This document shows, piece after piece, positions 53,343 through 61,805 of a DNA stretch of 64,000 nt. Position numbers and translations under genes: made by a program. Below the pieces are notes generated by a model that saw nothing but the letters and a program-made list of their open reading frames with translations, was not told the origin of the DNA and did not search any database. The DNA comes from Pseudoruegeria aquimaris (GTDB lineage Bacteria > Pseudomonadota > Alphaproteobacteria > Rhodobacterales > Rhodobacteraceae): positions 83,601-147,600 of the forward strand of contig NZ_FWFQ01000007.1 in NCBI RefSeq assembly GCF_900172235.1, written 5' to 3'. Every line of letters starts with the position of its first letter. The first letter of the stretch is position 1.

Positions 53343-54113
53343 ATGCCGTTCCAGAAGATCGAAGCCGAGAAGCTCTCCCGTTCGGTGGTGCGCCAGATCG
53401 AACAGTTGATCCTGCGCGGCATCCTGCGCCCCGGCGAACGGTTGCCCAGCGAACGCGAGCTGGCCGAGCGGCTCGGGGTGTCGCGCCCGTCATTGCGCGA
53501 GGCCATCGCCGAACTGCAGGAGCGCGGGCTTCTGGAGGCGCGCGCGGGGGCGGGCATCTTCGTGGCGCAGGTGCTGGAGGCGGCCTTCTCGGATGCGCTG
53601 GTGACGCTCTTCGCCAGCCATGACGAAGCCGTTTTCGACTACATCGACTTCCGGCGCGACATGGAAGGGCTGGCGGCGGAGCGCGCCGCGCGGCTGGGAT
53701 CGGACACCGACCTGAAGGTCGTGGACACGATCTTCCGCAAGATGGAAGCGGCGCATGGCAAGCGCAACCCGGCCGACGAGGCGGCGCTGGACGCGGAGTT
53801 CCACCTTTCGATCATCGAGGCCAGCCACAACGTGGTGATGCTGCACATGATGCGCTCCATGTTCGGGCTGCTGCGCGAAGGGGTGTTCTACAACCGCCAG
53901 ATCATGTTCAAGCAGCGCACCACGCGCGACAGCCTGCTGGACCAGCACGCCGCCATCAACCGCGCGCTGCAGGCCCGCGATCCGGCCGCGGCCCGGGCCG
54001 CCGTGGAGGCCCATCTGAACTACGTGGAGCGCGCGCTGAAGGATCAGCAGAAGGCCGATCAGAACGAGGCCATCGCCCGCCAGAGGCTGGAGCACGAAAG
54101 CCGCCGCCGCTAG
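53343..54113 (+). CDS. GntR/FadR family transcriptional regulator (FCD domain)
   Basis: A 256-residue regulator. The winged HTH is at about 10-75 (PGERLPSERELAERLGVSRPSLREAIAELQERGLLEARAG). The helical FCD effector domain follows (about 95-230) with the metal-site residues DAEFHLSIIEASHN and HAAINRALQARD. FadR-FCD regulators respond to carboxylate metabolites. ATG 53343 has GGAGG four bases upstream. It is convergent with the dehydrogenase operon, so it may regulate that pathway or an unlinked gene; unresolved. Confidence 0.9.
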   Translation: MPFQKIEAEKLSRSVVRQIEQLILRGILRPGERLPSERELAERLGVSRPSLREAIAELQERGLLEARAGAGIFVAQVLEAAFSDALVTLFASHDEAVFDYIDFRRDMEGLAAERAARLGSDTDLKVVDTIFRKMEAAHGKRNPADEAALDAEFHLSIIEASHNVVMLHMMRSMFGLLREGVFYNRQIMFKQRTTRDSLLDQHAAINRALQARDPAAARAAVEAHLNYVERALKDQQKADQNEAIARQRLEHESRRR

Positions 54114-54132
54114 GCGCAGGCGGCGCCGGATC

Positions 54133-54196
54133 AGGGGGCTCTGCCCCCCGCCGCCCTGCGGGCGCCTCCCCCCGAGGTATTTTCGGCGAGAGGAAG
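54133..54196 (+). repeat. Dispersed intergenic repeat, copy 4
   Basis: AGGGGGCTCTGCCCCCC and GCCCTGCGGGC hairpins, then CCCCCCGAGGTATTTTCGGC and GAGAGGAAG. It lies between the convergent GntR gene and the dehydrogenase operon. Confidence 0.82.
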
Positions 54197-54206
54197 GGGC
54201 GCGCAC

Positions 54207-55817
54207 TCAGGCTTTCACCCGCTCCGAGGTGGGATCATACATCGGCTTCAGGCTGGCTTCGGCGCGGATGCGGGTGCCGGCCACTTCGATCTCGTAGGTC
54301 GAGGCAAGGACCTCGGCGGGTTTCTCGCCTTCGCAGGGCACGTAGCCGAGGCCGATGGCGCCGCCGAGGGTGTGGCCGTAGTTGCCAGAGGTCAGGTAGC
54401 CGACGACTTCGCCGTCGCGCAGGATCGGTTCGGCGTGGTAGAGCAGGGGCTCGGGATCGGTAAGCCTGAACTGCAGCATCCGCATCTTCGGCCCGCTTTC
54501 CTTGCGCGTGGCGACGGCGGTGCGGCCGATGAAATCGCCCTTGTCCACCTTCACCGCGAAGCCGAGCCCGGCATCCACCGGGTTGTCTTCCGGGGTGATG
54601 TCGTGGCCGAAGTGGCGGAAGCCCTTCTCGATGCGGCAGCTGTCCATCATGTGCATTCCGCAGAGTTTCAGGCCCATCTCCTGCCCGGCTGCGTGCAGTG
54701 TTTCGAAGACGTGGCCGGCCATGTCGGAGGAGACGTAGACCTCCCATCCCAGTTCGCCCACGTAGGTGACGCGATGCACCCGCGCGAGCCCCATGCCGAT
54801 CTCGATCTCCTGCGCGGTGCCGAAGGGGTTGGCCGCGTTGCTGAAATCGTTGGGCGAGACCTTCTGGAGCAGCCTGCGCGCGTTTGGCCCCATCACCGCC
54901 AGCACGCCTTCCGCAGAGGTCACATCGGTGATGACCACGTTGAAATCGTTCACATGGCGGCGCAGGCGGGTTTCATCCGCCAGCCGCGTGGCGGCGGGAG
55001 TGACCATGAGGTAAGCGGTTTCGGAAAGCCGCGTCACCGTCACGTCGGCCTCGATCCCGCCGTTGGTGTTGAGCATCTGCGTGTAGACGATCTTGCCCAC
55101 CGGCACCCGCATCTCCGCGCCGCACATGCGGTTGAGGAAGGCTTCGGCATCGCGCCCCTCGATGCGAATCTTGCCGAAGGAGGACATGTCGTACATGCCC
55201 ACGTTTTCGCGCACTGCGCGATGCTCCCGCGCGCTGTTTTCGAACCAGTTCTGGCGCTTCCAGCTGTATTCATAGGCGCGCTCCTGGCCCGGATCGGCAA
55301 ACCAGTTGGCGCGCTCCCAGCCCGCGATCTCGCCCATCACCGCGCCCTGTTCCAGCAGATGGGCGTGAAAGGGCGCGCGGCGGATGCCGCGGGCGGTGGC
55401 CTTCTGGCGGTAGGGGAAGTGATCGGCGTAGAGCAGGCCGAGCGTCTCCTTGGAGCGTTCGAAAAGGTAGTGCCTGTTGCCCTGGAAGGGCTGCATCCGC
55501 GCGATGTCCACGTCGCCGAGATCGAAGGGCTTCTCGCCGCTGTCCATCCATTCCGCCAGCGCCATGCCCGCGCCGCCGGCGGACTGGATGCCGATGGAGT
55601 TGAACCCGGCGGCGACCCAGACGTTCTCCATCTCCGGGGCGAGGCCGAGATGGTAGGCGTCATCGGGGGTGAAGCTTTCGGGGCCGTTGAAGAAGGTGTG
55701 GATGCCGGCTTCGGCCAGCATCGGCAGGCGGTTGACGGCGGCTTCAAGGATCGGCTCGAAGTGGTCGAAATCCTCGGGCAGTTGATCGAATTCGAAGCTC
55801 TCGGGGATGCCGCCCAT
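54207..55817 (-). CDS. C-terminal fragment of a DMG/sarcosine dehydrogenase-type FAD/GcvT oxidoreductase
   Basis: A 536-residue frame from ATG 55817 that continues, in the same reading frame, the fragment at 55821-56648. It contains the rest of the FAD domain (SFTPDDAYHLGLAPEMENVWVAAG, SIGIQSAGGAGMALAEWMDSG) and the GcvT-type C-terminal domain (about 200-536: RIEGRDAEAFLNRMCGAEMRVP, VTYVGELGWEVYVSSDMAGH, MHMMDSCRIEKGFRHFGHD). In intact homologues these follow directly from the FAD-binding half. If translated independently from 55817, the product lacks the flavin-binding fold. Confidence 0.78.
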   Translation of the reverse strand: MGGIPESFEFDQLPEDFDHFEPILEAAVNRLPMLAEAGIHTFFNGPESFTPDDAYHLGLAPEMENVWVAAGFNSIGIQSAGGAGMALAEWMDSGEKPFDLGDVDIARMQPFQGNRHYLFERSKETLGLLYADHFPYRQKATARGIRRAPFHAHLLEQGAVMGEIAGWERANWFADPGQERAYEYSWKRQNWFENSAREHRAVRENVGMYDMSSFGKIRIEGRDAEAFLNRMCGAEMRVPVGKIVYTQMLNTNGGIEADVTVTRLSETAYLMVTPAATRLADETRLRRHVNDFNVVITDVTSAEGVLAVMGPNARRLLQKVSPNDFSNAANPFGTAQEIEIGMGLARVHRVTYVGELGWEVYVSSDMAGHVFETLHAAGQEMGLKLCGMHMMDSCRIEKGFRHFGHDITPEDNPVDAGLGFAVKVDKGDFIGRTAVATRKESGPKMRMLQFRLTDPEPLLYHAEPILRDGEVVGYLTSGNYGHTLGGAIGLGYVPCEGEKPAEVLASTYEIEVAGTRIRAEASLKPMYDPTSERVKA

Positions 55818-55820
55818 GCC

Positions 55821-56648
55821 CTAGGGTTTGGCGGTGGGCTCGAAGGCCCCGAGTAGGATCTTGCCCGCGTCTTCCTTGTAGTAGGCGCATTCATCGGGCA
55901 CCCGCAGCACCGGAAGTTGGGCGAGGCCGGGGATGTTTTCGGTGACGATGTAGAAATGCTCGCAGGCGTGCAGCGGCACGTTCACGCCGGCCATGCGCCC
56001 GACTTCATGGCCCCACATGCCGGCGCAGTTCACGATCATGTCGCAGGCGATATGGCCGCTGTCTTCGCCCTGTTGCCAGTCCACCCCCGTCACGCGGCGG
56101 CCATCCTTGCGGATCGCGGTGACCTTGGTGCGCTCGAAGACTTTCGCGCCGTTCTGCCTGGCGCCCTTGGCCAGCGCCAGCGCGATATTGGCCGGATCGC
56201 CTTGCCCATCCTTGGGCAGGTAGACGCCCGCCAGCACGCCATCGGTGTTCAGATGCGGGTATTTAGCCTTCACCTCCTCCGGTGTGATCGGATCGACCTC
56301 CACCCCGAAGGCGCGCGCCATGCTGGCCTGGCGCAGGATCTCTTCCTTGCGGTGCTCGGTGAGCGCCACGGTGATCGAGCCGACCCGCTTGAAGCCCGTG
56401 GCGACGCCGGTTTCGGCCTCCAGCCCGCCGTAGAGCTCCTGCGAGTATTTCGCGAGCTTCGTCATGTTCTGGGTGGCGCGCAGCTGCGCGATCAGCCCGG
56501 CGGCATGCCAGGTGGTGCCCGATGTCAGCTGCTTGCGCTCCAGCAGCACGATGTCCGTCCAGCCCTTCCGGGCCAGGTGGTAGGCGACGGAACAGCCGAT
56601 CACGCCACCGCCGATGATGACGACGCGGGCCTCGGTGGGCACAGTCAT
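55821..56648 (-). CDS. N-terminal fragment of the interrupted FAD-dependent oxidoreductase
   Basis: A 275-residue FAD-binding N-terminal half. VVIIGGGVIGCSVAYHLARKGWTDIVLLERKQLTSGTTWHAAGL (about 9-52) is the dinucleotide-binding fold with the DMGDH-type TWHAAG motif. VYLPKDGQGDPANIALALAKGA (about 145-166) and a later CDMIVNCAGMWGHEVG follow. It ends at TAG 55823-55821. ATG 56648 overlaps the stop of the MDR gene by four bases (ATGA). Without its C-terminal half it should be inactive. Confidence 0.78.
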   Translation of the reverse strand: MTVPTEARVVIIGGGVIGCSVAYHLARKGWTDIVLLERKQLTSGTTWHAAGLIAQLRATQNMTKLAKYSQELYGGLEAETGVATGFKRVGSITVALTEHRKEEILRQASMARAFGVEVDPITPEEVKAKYPHLNTDGVLAGVYLPKDGQGDPANIALALAKGARQNGAKVFERTKVTAIRKDGRRVTGVDWQQGEDSGHIACDMIVNCAGMWGHEVGRMAGVNVPLHACEHFYIVTENIPGLAQLPVLRVPDECAYYKEDAGKILLGAFEPTAKP

Positions 56649-57727
56649 TCGGAAACCTCCTGAGGCGGGATGAGCACGAGCTTGCCGGGGAAGCGCTTGC
56701 TCTGGAAATCGTCCTGCGCGGAATGGATCTGCTGCAGGGGATAGGTTTTCGACACGAGCGGGCGCAGGCGGCCGGAGTTGACCAGATCGATCAGCCCGGC
56801 GAAGACTTCGGCCGGCTGGTAGGTGGAGCCCGCGAGGTTGAGATCCTTCAGGTAGATCTTGCGCAGATCCATCTGGACGATCGGTCCGGCGATGGCACCC
56901 GAAACAGCGTAGGTGCCGCCCGGGCGCAGGGCGTCGATCAGCGCGCCGAAGCCCGCGCCGCCCACCACGTCCGCCACGCAGTCAAAAGCATCGCGCGGCG
57001 GAGTCTCCTCGCGCAGCAGGATCTCGGAGGCCCCGGCGGCGCGCACGGCTTCCGCCTTGCTGGCCGAGGTGAGCCCCGTCACATGCGCGCCCTGCAGATG
57101 GGCCAGTTGCACGGCGGCCATGCCGACGCCGCCCGAGGCCCCGGTGATCAGCACGCGTTTGCCTGCCGCCACGCCCGCGCGTTTCAGCAGCGCGGCGGCG
57201 GTGCCGAAGGCGCAGGGAATAGCGGCGATCTCGATGTCGCTCAGGGGTGAGGCGCCGACGTCGTAAAGGTCGGACACGGGCAGGGCGCAGAACTGGGCGA
57301 AGGCGCCGTCGCGCTCGCTGCCGATGCATTCCATGCCGAAGGGGTTCTCCGCCGTGGGGCGCGGCATCACCAGCGGGGCGGTGACGCGCTTGCCCAGCCA
57401 GCCTTCGTCCACGCCCTCACCGAGCGCCACGACGGTGCCGCAGAGATCACCGCCCTGCACCAGCGGGAAGGGCAGCGCGCCGGCCCAGCCACCGGCGGCC
57501 GCTTCGGTGACTTCCACGTCCTCACCCGTGGCGCCGCTTACCTCCTCTGCATACCACCCCAAGCGGGTGTTGATGTCGGTGTTGTTCATCCCGGCGGCAT
57601 GGACGCGGATCAGCGCCTCGCCCGGCTTGGGCTGCGGCACGGGCAGATCTTCGCGCCAGACGAGCTTCTCCGGGCCGCCGTGCCCTGTGAGCACGACGCC
57701 TTTCATCAGGGGGGGCAGGGCGTCCAT
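56645..57727 (-). CDS. Zinc-free MDR oxidoreductase (alcohol dehydrogenase-like)
   Basis: A 360-residue medium-chain dehydrogenase/reductase. The N-terminal domain starts MKGVVLTGHGGPEKLVWREDLPVP, and the Rossmann fold is at GKRVLITGASGGVGMAAVQLAHLQGAHVTGLTSA (about 190-222). The zinc-binding cysteine set is incomplete, so a quinone-oxidoreductase-like reaction is likely. It is translationally coupled on both sides (one-base overlap with the upstream homocysteine methyltransferase gene, four bases with the dehydrogenase fragment). A role in the methylated-amine operon is indicated only by position. Confidence 0.82.
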   Translation of the reverse strand: MDALPPLMKGVVLTGHGGPEKLVWREDLPVPQPKPGEALIRVHAAGMNNTDINTRLGWYAEEVSGATGEDVEVTEAAAGGWAGALPFPLVQGGDLCGTVVALGEGVDEGWLGKRVTAPLVMPRPTAENPFGMECIGSERDGAFAQFCALPVSDLYDVGASPLSDIEIAAIPCAFGTAAALLKRAGVAAGKRVLITGASGGVGMAAVQLAHLQGAHVTGLTSASKAEAVRAAGASEILLREETPPRDAFDCVADVVGGAGFGALIDALRPGGTYAVSGAIAGPIVQMDLRKIYLKDLNLAGSTYQPAEVFAGLIDLVNSGRLRPLVSKTYPLQQIHSAQDDFQSKRFPGKLVLIPPQEVSE

Positions 57728-58635
57728 CAGGCAATTTCTCCAGTGATGTCATGGCCCGCCGCTTCCAGTGCGCCGGCGAGCGTTGCAATGTGATCGGGGC
57801 CGACTTCGCAGCAGCCCCCCACGAAAGAGGCGCCGGCCTGCACCCAATCCAGGGCGAAGCGGGCGTAGGCCTCCGGGGTGAGATCGCTGCGTGCGGCCAG
57901 CACGTCGGCGGTGCCACCGATGGCGAGGCTGTCGATCCCGGTGAAGCCGTTGCCATAGGCCCCGAAGGGCAGGCCGGCGTCCGCCAGCAGATTCAGATTG
58001 GCGCTGATCGCCTCGGGCCGGCAGCAGTTGAGCATGAGGCCCGTGGGCGCAAGATCCTTGAGAAGTGCAACGGCGCCCGAGAGCGGCTCGCCGGAGCGCA
58101 AGGTGGGGCTGCCGTCATCCTTCAACGTCACGGCAACCCATGTGGGCAGGCCGGTGTCCAATGCAGCGCGGGTGGCGGCTTCGATCTCGCTCAGGGCAGA
58201 TAGCGTTTCGGCCAGCACCAGGTCGCTCGCCTCCACCTGCCCCTCGATGATTTCGGCGTAGAGCGGCAGAAGGTCCGCCACCGTGATGGACATGTCGGGC
58301 CGGTAGGAGCCATGCAGCGGCGAGAGGCAGGCCGCGATCCGCGTGCCCGGAGCACCCGCCGCCGCGCGCGCAGCATGAGCCAGTTCGATGGCGCGCCGCT
58401 GAAGCGGGCGGAACATCTCGGCCGCGCCCTCGCGGGCCAGCCGCTCGGGCGTGGTGGCATAGGTGTTGAGCGTCAGAACCCGTGCACCGGCGCGCAGGAA
58501 ATCCTCGTGGACGGCCTGCACGATCTCGGGCTCCTCCATCAACACCTTGGCCGACCACAGCGGGTGCGGCCTCATGGAGGAGCGGCGCAGCAACTCCTGC
58601 CCGGTGCCGCCATCTTTGAGCATGATCTGTGCCAT
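57727..58635 (-). CDS. Homocysteine S-methyltransferase (BHMT/MmuM-type)
   Basis: A 302-residue zinc enzyme transferring a methyl group to homocysteine. The N-terminus LKDGGTGQELLRRS is the DGG(M/T)G motif. Zinc ligands are in LMLNCCRPEAI (about 205) and the C-terminal GGCCEVGPDHI (about 275). Glycine betaine or S-methylmethionine are family donors. Placement between two dimethylglycine/sarcosine dehydrogenase-type genes suggests betaine as donor, giving dimethylglycine as the next substrate; this is inference. Nine bases separate it from the upstream dehydrogenase. Confidence 0.88.
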   Translation of the reverse strand: MAQIMLKDGGTGQELLRRSSMRPHPLWSAKVLMEEPEIVQAVHEDFLRAGARVLTLNTYATTPERLAREGAAEMFRPLQRRAIELAHAARAAAGAPGTRIAACLSPLHGSYRPDMSITVADLLPLYAEIIEGQVEASDLVLAETLSALSEIEAATRAALDTGLPTWVAVTLKDDGSPTLRSGEPLSGAVALLKDLAPTGLMLNCCRPEAISANLNLLADAGLPFGAYGNGFTGIDSLAIGGTADVLAARSDLTPEAYARFALDWVQAGASFVGGCCEVGPDHIATLAGALEAAGHDITGEIA

Positions 58636-58644
58636 GGTGGCCTC

Positions 58645-61092
58645 CTAGGCCCGGATGCGGGTGTTCTCGGGATCCCAGAGCGGCGCGTCCTCCTGCACCG
58701 TGGCCGGGAATTTCTGCCCGAAGATCTCCACCTCCAGTTCGGTGCCCGGCGTGCACAGATCGGCGCGCAGCATCGCCAGCGCGATCGAGGCCCCCACCCG
58801 GTAGCCGTAGCCGCCGGAGGTGGTTTCGCCCACGATCTCGCCACCGTGCCAGAGGTTGGACATGTAGGGCGCGTCGAACTCCGGGCTGTCCACGATCAGC
58901 GTGGCGAAACGCTTGGCGACGCCGCGCTGTTTCTCGGCCAGAAGCGCGGATTTGCCGGGGAAATCCCGCGGCTTGTCGAGCTTGATGAACCGGTCCAGCC
59001 CGCCTTCGAGGAGGGAGTAATCGGTGGACAGGTCGCCCTTCCATGCGCGGTAGCCCTTCTCCAGCCGCAGGCTGTTGAGCGCATACATGCCGAAGGGCTT
59101 GGCCCCGGCCCCGGTGAGCGCATCCCAGATCGCCGGCGAATCCTCGGGCGCGCAGTGGATCTCCCAGCCCAGTTCGCCCGCGAAGGAGACGCGCACCAGC
59201 GCGGCCGGTTTGCCCGCCACGTGGCCCTCAAGGCTCGTGGTCAGCCAGCCCTTGGAGAGATCGTGATCGGTGAGCGGCGCGAGGATCTCGCGGGATTTCG
59301 GCCCCGTGAGCAGCAGGCACTCCACGTTCTTGGTGTGATCGGTCACCGTGATGCCCTCGGGTGCGTTGCGCGACAGCAGTTCGCCGTCGTGCCACTGGGC
59401 CAGCGCCGCGGTGATCAGCCCCACTTCGGTGTCGCTGTGCACCATGCAGGACATCTCCGTCACGATGCGGCCCCGCGCGTCGGCGAAATAGATCAGGCCG
59501 ATGCGGCCCGGCGCCGGCAGGCGCGAGGCGGTGAGGCCGTCGATGTAGTCCTTCGCACCCGGCCCCTCGACCTTGAAGCGGCTGAAGCCCGTGATCGCCA
59601 GGATGCCGGCCGCGTCGCGCACCGCTTCGCATTCTTCCCGCACGCGGGGCTCCCACGGCCCTTTGCGGGCGAAGGTATGGGTGGCTTCCTCGCTGGTGTC
59701 ATCGCCGGGCTTGGCGAACCAGTTCGCCCGCTCCCAGCCGTTGTAGGCGCCCATCTGGGCTCCCGCATCAAGAAGGCGCGTGTGAAGCGGAGAGAGCTTC
59801 TTGTTCCGCCCCGCCGGCCATTCATGATGCGGGAAGTGGATGGCATATTCGTGTCCGTAGACCTCCATGCCTTTCTGGATGCAGTAGTCGGTGTCGGTGT
59901 AGTCGGTGTAGCGGCGCGGATCGCAGGACCACATGTCCCATTCCGTCTGCCCCTCGGTGATCCATTCGGCCAGCACCTTGCCGGCGCCGCCCGATTGCGC
60001 GATGCCGAAGGTGAAGACGCAGGCCTCGAACGCATTGGGCACGCCGGGCATCGGGCCGATCAGCGGCAGCCCGTCGGGCGCGTAGGGAATGGGGCCGTTG
60101 ATCACCTTGTTGATCCCGGTCTGGCCCAGCAGCGGCACGCGGGCCATGGCGTCCTCGATGTACCATTCCAGCCGCTCCAGATCGTCCGGGTAGAGCTGGA
60201 AGCTGAAATCGTCGGGCATGGGATCGTCGGGGGTGATCCAGTGGGCCTTGCAGTTGCGCTCGTAGGGGCCGAGGTTCAGGCCGGTCTTTTCCTGCCGCAG
60301 GTAGTAGGAGGTGTCCACGTCGCGCAGAAGCGGCAGCTTGCGGCCGTTGGCGGCCGTCCATTCAGCGATCTCGGGGATCTCGTCGGTGAGCATGTACTGA
60401 TGGCTCATCACCATCATCGGCACCGTGCGCCCGCCGTAGGGCTTGAACCATTCGCCCACGCGCTGGGCGTAGTAGCCGGCGGCGTTCACTACGTATTCGC
60501 AGCGGATGTCGCCCTTGTCGGTGTGCACGATCCACTCGCCGTTTTCGCGGCTTACGCCGGTGGCCGGGGTGAAGCGCAGGATCTTCGCGCCCATGTCCCG
60601 CGCGCCCTTGGCATAGGCCTGCGTCAGCTGGCTCGGATCGATGTCGCCGTCGTTGGGATCGTAGAGCCCGCCGGCCAGATCATGGGTCTCCATGAAGGGG
60701 TAGGCGTCCTTCAGATCCGCCACCGACATCATCTCGATGTCCATGCCCTGGTACCGCCCCATGGAGGCGGCGCGCTCGAATTCGCGCATCCGCTCCGGGC
60801 CGTGCGCCAGCCGGACGGAGCCGGTGACGTGGTAGTTCATCGGGTAGTCCACCTCGTCGCCCAGGCGCCGGTAGAGTTCGGTGGAATAGCGCTGCAGGTT
60901 CATGATCGACCAGCTGTTGGAGAAGGTCGGGATGTTGCCCGCCGCGTGCCATGTGGAGCCCGCCGTCAGCTCGTTCTTTTCCAGCAGCACGCAATCCGTC
61001 CAGCCGGCCTTCGCGAGATGATAGAGGCCCGAGGCCCCCACGGCACCGCCGCCGATGATGACGACTCGGGCGGTTGTTGGAAAATCGGCCAT
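58645..61092 (-). CDS. Dimethylglycine/sarcosine dehydrogenase-type FAD oxidoreductase (intact paralogue)
   Basis: An 815-residue flavoprotein. The FAD-binding N-terminus ARVVIIGGGAVGASGLYHLAKAGWTDCVLLEKNELTAGSTWHAAG (about 8-52), the middle YVVNAAGYYAQRVGEW (about 205), and a GcvT-like C-terminal domain (about 430-800) with SFAGELGWEIHC and LRLEKGYRAWKGDL. It oxidatively demethylates N-methylated glycines, passing one-carbon units to tetrahydrofolate. ATG 61092 is preferred; the frame opening at 61719 is antisense to the XRE regulator. It shares fold, length and operon with the interrupted paralogue. Confidence 0.87.
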   Translation of the reverse strand: MADFPTTARVVIIGGGAVGASGLYHLAKAGWTDCVLLEKNELTAGSTWHAAGNIPTFSNSWSIMNLQRYSTELYRRLGDEVDYPMNYHVTGSVRLAHGPERMREFERAASMGRYQGMDIEMMSVADLKDAYPFMETHDLAGGLYDPNDGDIDPSQLTQAYAKGARDMGAKILRFTPATGVSRENGEWIVHTDKGDIRCEYVVNAAGYYAQRVGEWFKPYGGRTVPMMVMSHQYMLTDEIPEIAEWTAANGRKLPLLRDVDTSYYLRQEKTGLNLGPYERNCKAHWITPDDPMPDDFSFQLYPDDLERLEWYIEDAMARVPLLGQTGINKVINGPIPYAPDGLPLIGPMPGVPNAFEACVFTFGIAQSGGAGKVLAEWITEGQTEWDMWSCDPRRYTDYTDTDYCIQKGMEVYGHEYAIHFPHHEWPAGRNKKLSPLHTRLLDAGAQMGAYNGWERANWFAKPGDDTSEEATHTFARKGPWEPRVREECEAVRDAAGILAITGFSRFKVEGPGAKDYIDGLTASRLPAPGRIGLIYFADARGRIVTEMSCMVHSDTEVGLITAALAQWHDGELLSRNAPEGITVTDHTKNVECLLLTGPKSREILAPLTDHDLSKGWLTTSLEGHVAGKPAALVRVSFAGELGWEIHCAPEDSPAIWDALTGAGAKPFGMYALNSLRLEKGYRAWKGDLSTDYSLLEGGLDRFIKLDKPRDFPGKSALLAEKQRGVAKRFATLIVDSPEFDAPYMSNLWHGGEIVGETTSGGYGYRVGASIALAMLRADLCTPGTELEVEIFGQKFPATVQEDAPLWDPENTRIRA

Positions 61093-61115
61093 GGCAGCGC
61101 TCCCCTTGGCTGGTG

Positions 61116-61685
61116 TCAGTAGACGGGCGGCGAGATCACCCAGATCGCGACCGCCGGTTCTTCGAACGGGTTTTCCCAGCGCAGGCTTTGGTTCCGGACA
61201 CGGAAGCTGTCGCCGGGGGTGATGAGAAATGCGTCGTCGTCCAGCCAGATCTTCAGCCGGCCCGAGATCAGGTAGCCCACTTCCTGCGTGGGGCGGGTGA
61301 TCGGGCCGGGCGAGCGGGCGCCGGGGCGGAAGGTGGAATGGATCACCTCGAAACTGTCGGTCAGATCGGGCGAAAGCAGCTCCTCCACCAGGCTCGCGTC
61401 CGCCTCGCCCACCCGGCGGCGGGCATCGGCGCGCACGATGCGGCCCAGCTCCTTCGCGGGGGCTTCGGCCTGACCGAAGAGCAGCGAAAGCGGCACCTCG
61501 TAGAGCGCCGCGAGGGCTTTCAGCTCGTTGTAGGCAGGGCTGGAGATGTCGCGCTCGACCTGGCTCATCCAGCCGACGGATTTTCCGAGATGCGCGGCGA
61601 CCTGCCCAAGCGTCAGCCCGCGCGACTTGCGCAGGGCGCGCAGATCCGCGCCGAGCGAAGAGGAGATGCGGGAATCGTAGGACAT
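61116..61685 (-). CDS. XRE-family regulator with C-terminal cupin
   Basis: A 189-residue regulator. An N-terminal HTH_XRE (about 10-65, LRKSRGLTLGQVAAHLGKSVGWMSQVERDISSPAYNELKALAALYEVP) and a cupin_2 domain (about 115-185, GPITRPTQEVGYLISGRLKIW and LITPGDSFRVRNQSLRWENP). This PuuR-like architecture senses small amines or carboxylates. It heads the demethylase operon with a 23-base gap to the dehydrogenase and has repeated palindromic sites upstream; self-regulation is likely. Confidence 0.9.
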   Translation of the reverse strand: MSYDSRISSSLGADLRALRKSRGLTLGQVAAHLGKSVGWMSQVERDISSPAYNELKALAALYEVPLSLLFGQAEAPAKELGRIVRADARRRVGEADASLVEELLSPDLTDSFEVIHSTFRPGARSPGPITRPTQEVGYLISGRLKIWLDDDAFLITPGDSFRVRNQSLRWENPFEEPAVAIWVISPPVY

Positions 61686-61694
61686 CGGGGCTCC

Positions 61695-61753
61695 ATGAAA
61701 AACACTTGAGAAATTTCATGGCAGGTTCGTGAAAAAGTCAAAGGAAATTTCAT
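61695..61753. promoter_or_regulatory. Operator repeats upstream of the XRE-cupin gene
   Basis: GAAATTTCAT occurs exactly at 61710-61719 and 61744-61753, 34 bases apart. Related half-sites ATGAAA (61695-61700) and GTGAAA (61730-61735) lie between and before them. Together they form two ATGAAA/GTGAAA...TTTCAT inverted pairs in the promoter region of the XRE-cupin operon. Confidence 0.55.
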
Positions 61754-61805
61754 CCGCGGCTTGACAGGCGTCGCGGTTCATCCTCGGGCAAGCCTGCGTT
61801 CATGC

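Larger units (their letters stand above)
54207..56648 (-). pseudogene. Dimethylglycine/sarcosine dehydrogenase-type gene interrupted by an in-frame TAG
   Basis: The two minus-strand frames 55821-56648 and 54207-55817 are in the same phase and together read as one 814-codon protein, matching the 815-residue paralogue at 58645-61092. The interruption is a single TAG (55823-55821) in KP-stop-GMGGIPESFEF, where a Trp codon (TGG) is expected from the context KPWGM. No frameshift or other damage was seen. The product would be an FAD-dependent demethylase with a C-terminal GcvT domain handing one-carbon units to tetrahydrofolate. A sequencing error, recent mutation or readthrough are possible explanations. 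Confidence 0.8.

Noticed and set aside
58312..61122. 936-residue plus-strand open frame
   Set aside because: Antisense to the intact dehydrogenase and the methyltransferase; composition is that of a shadow frame.
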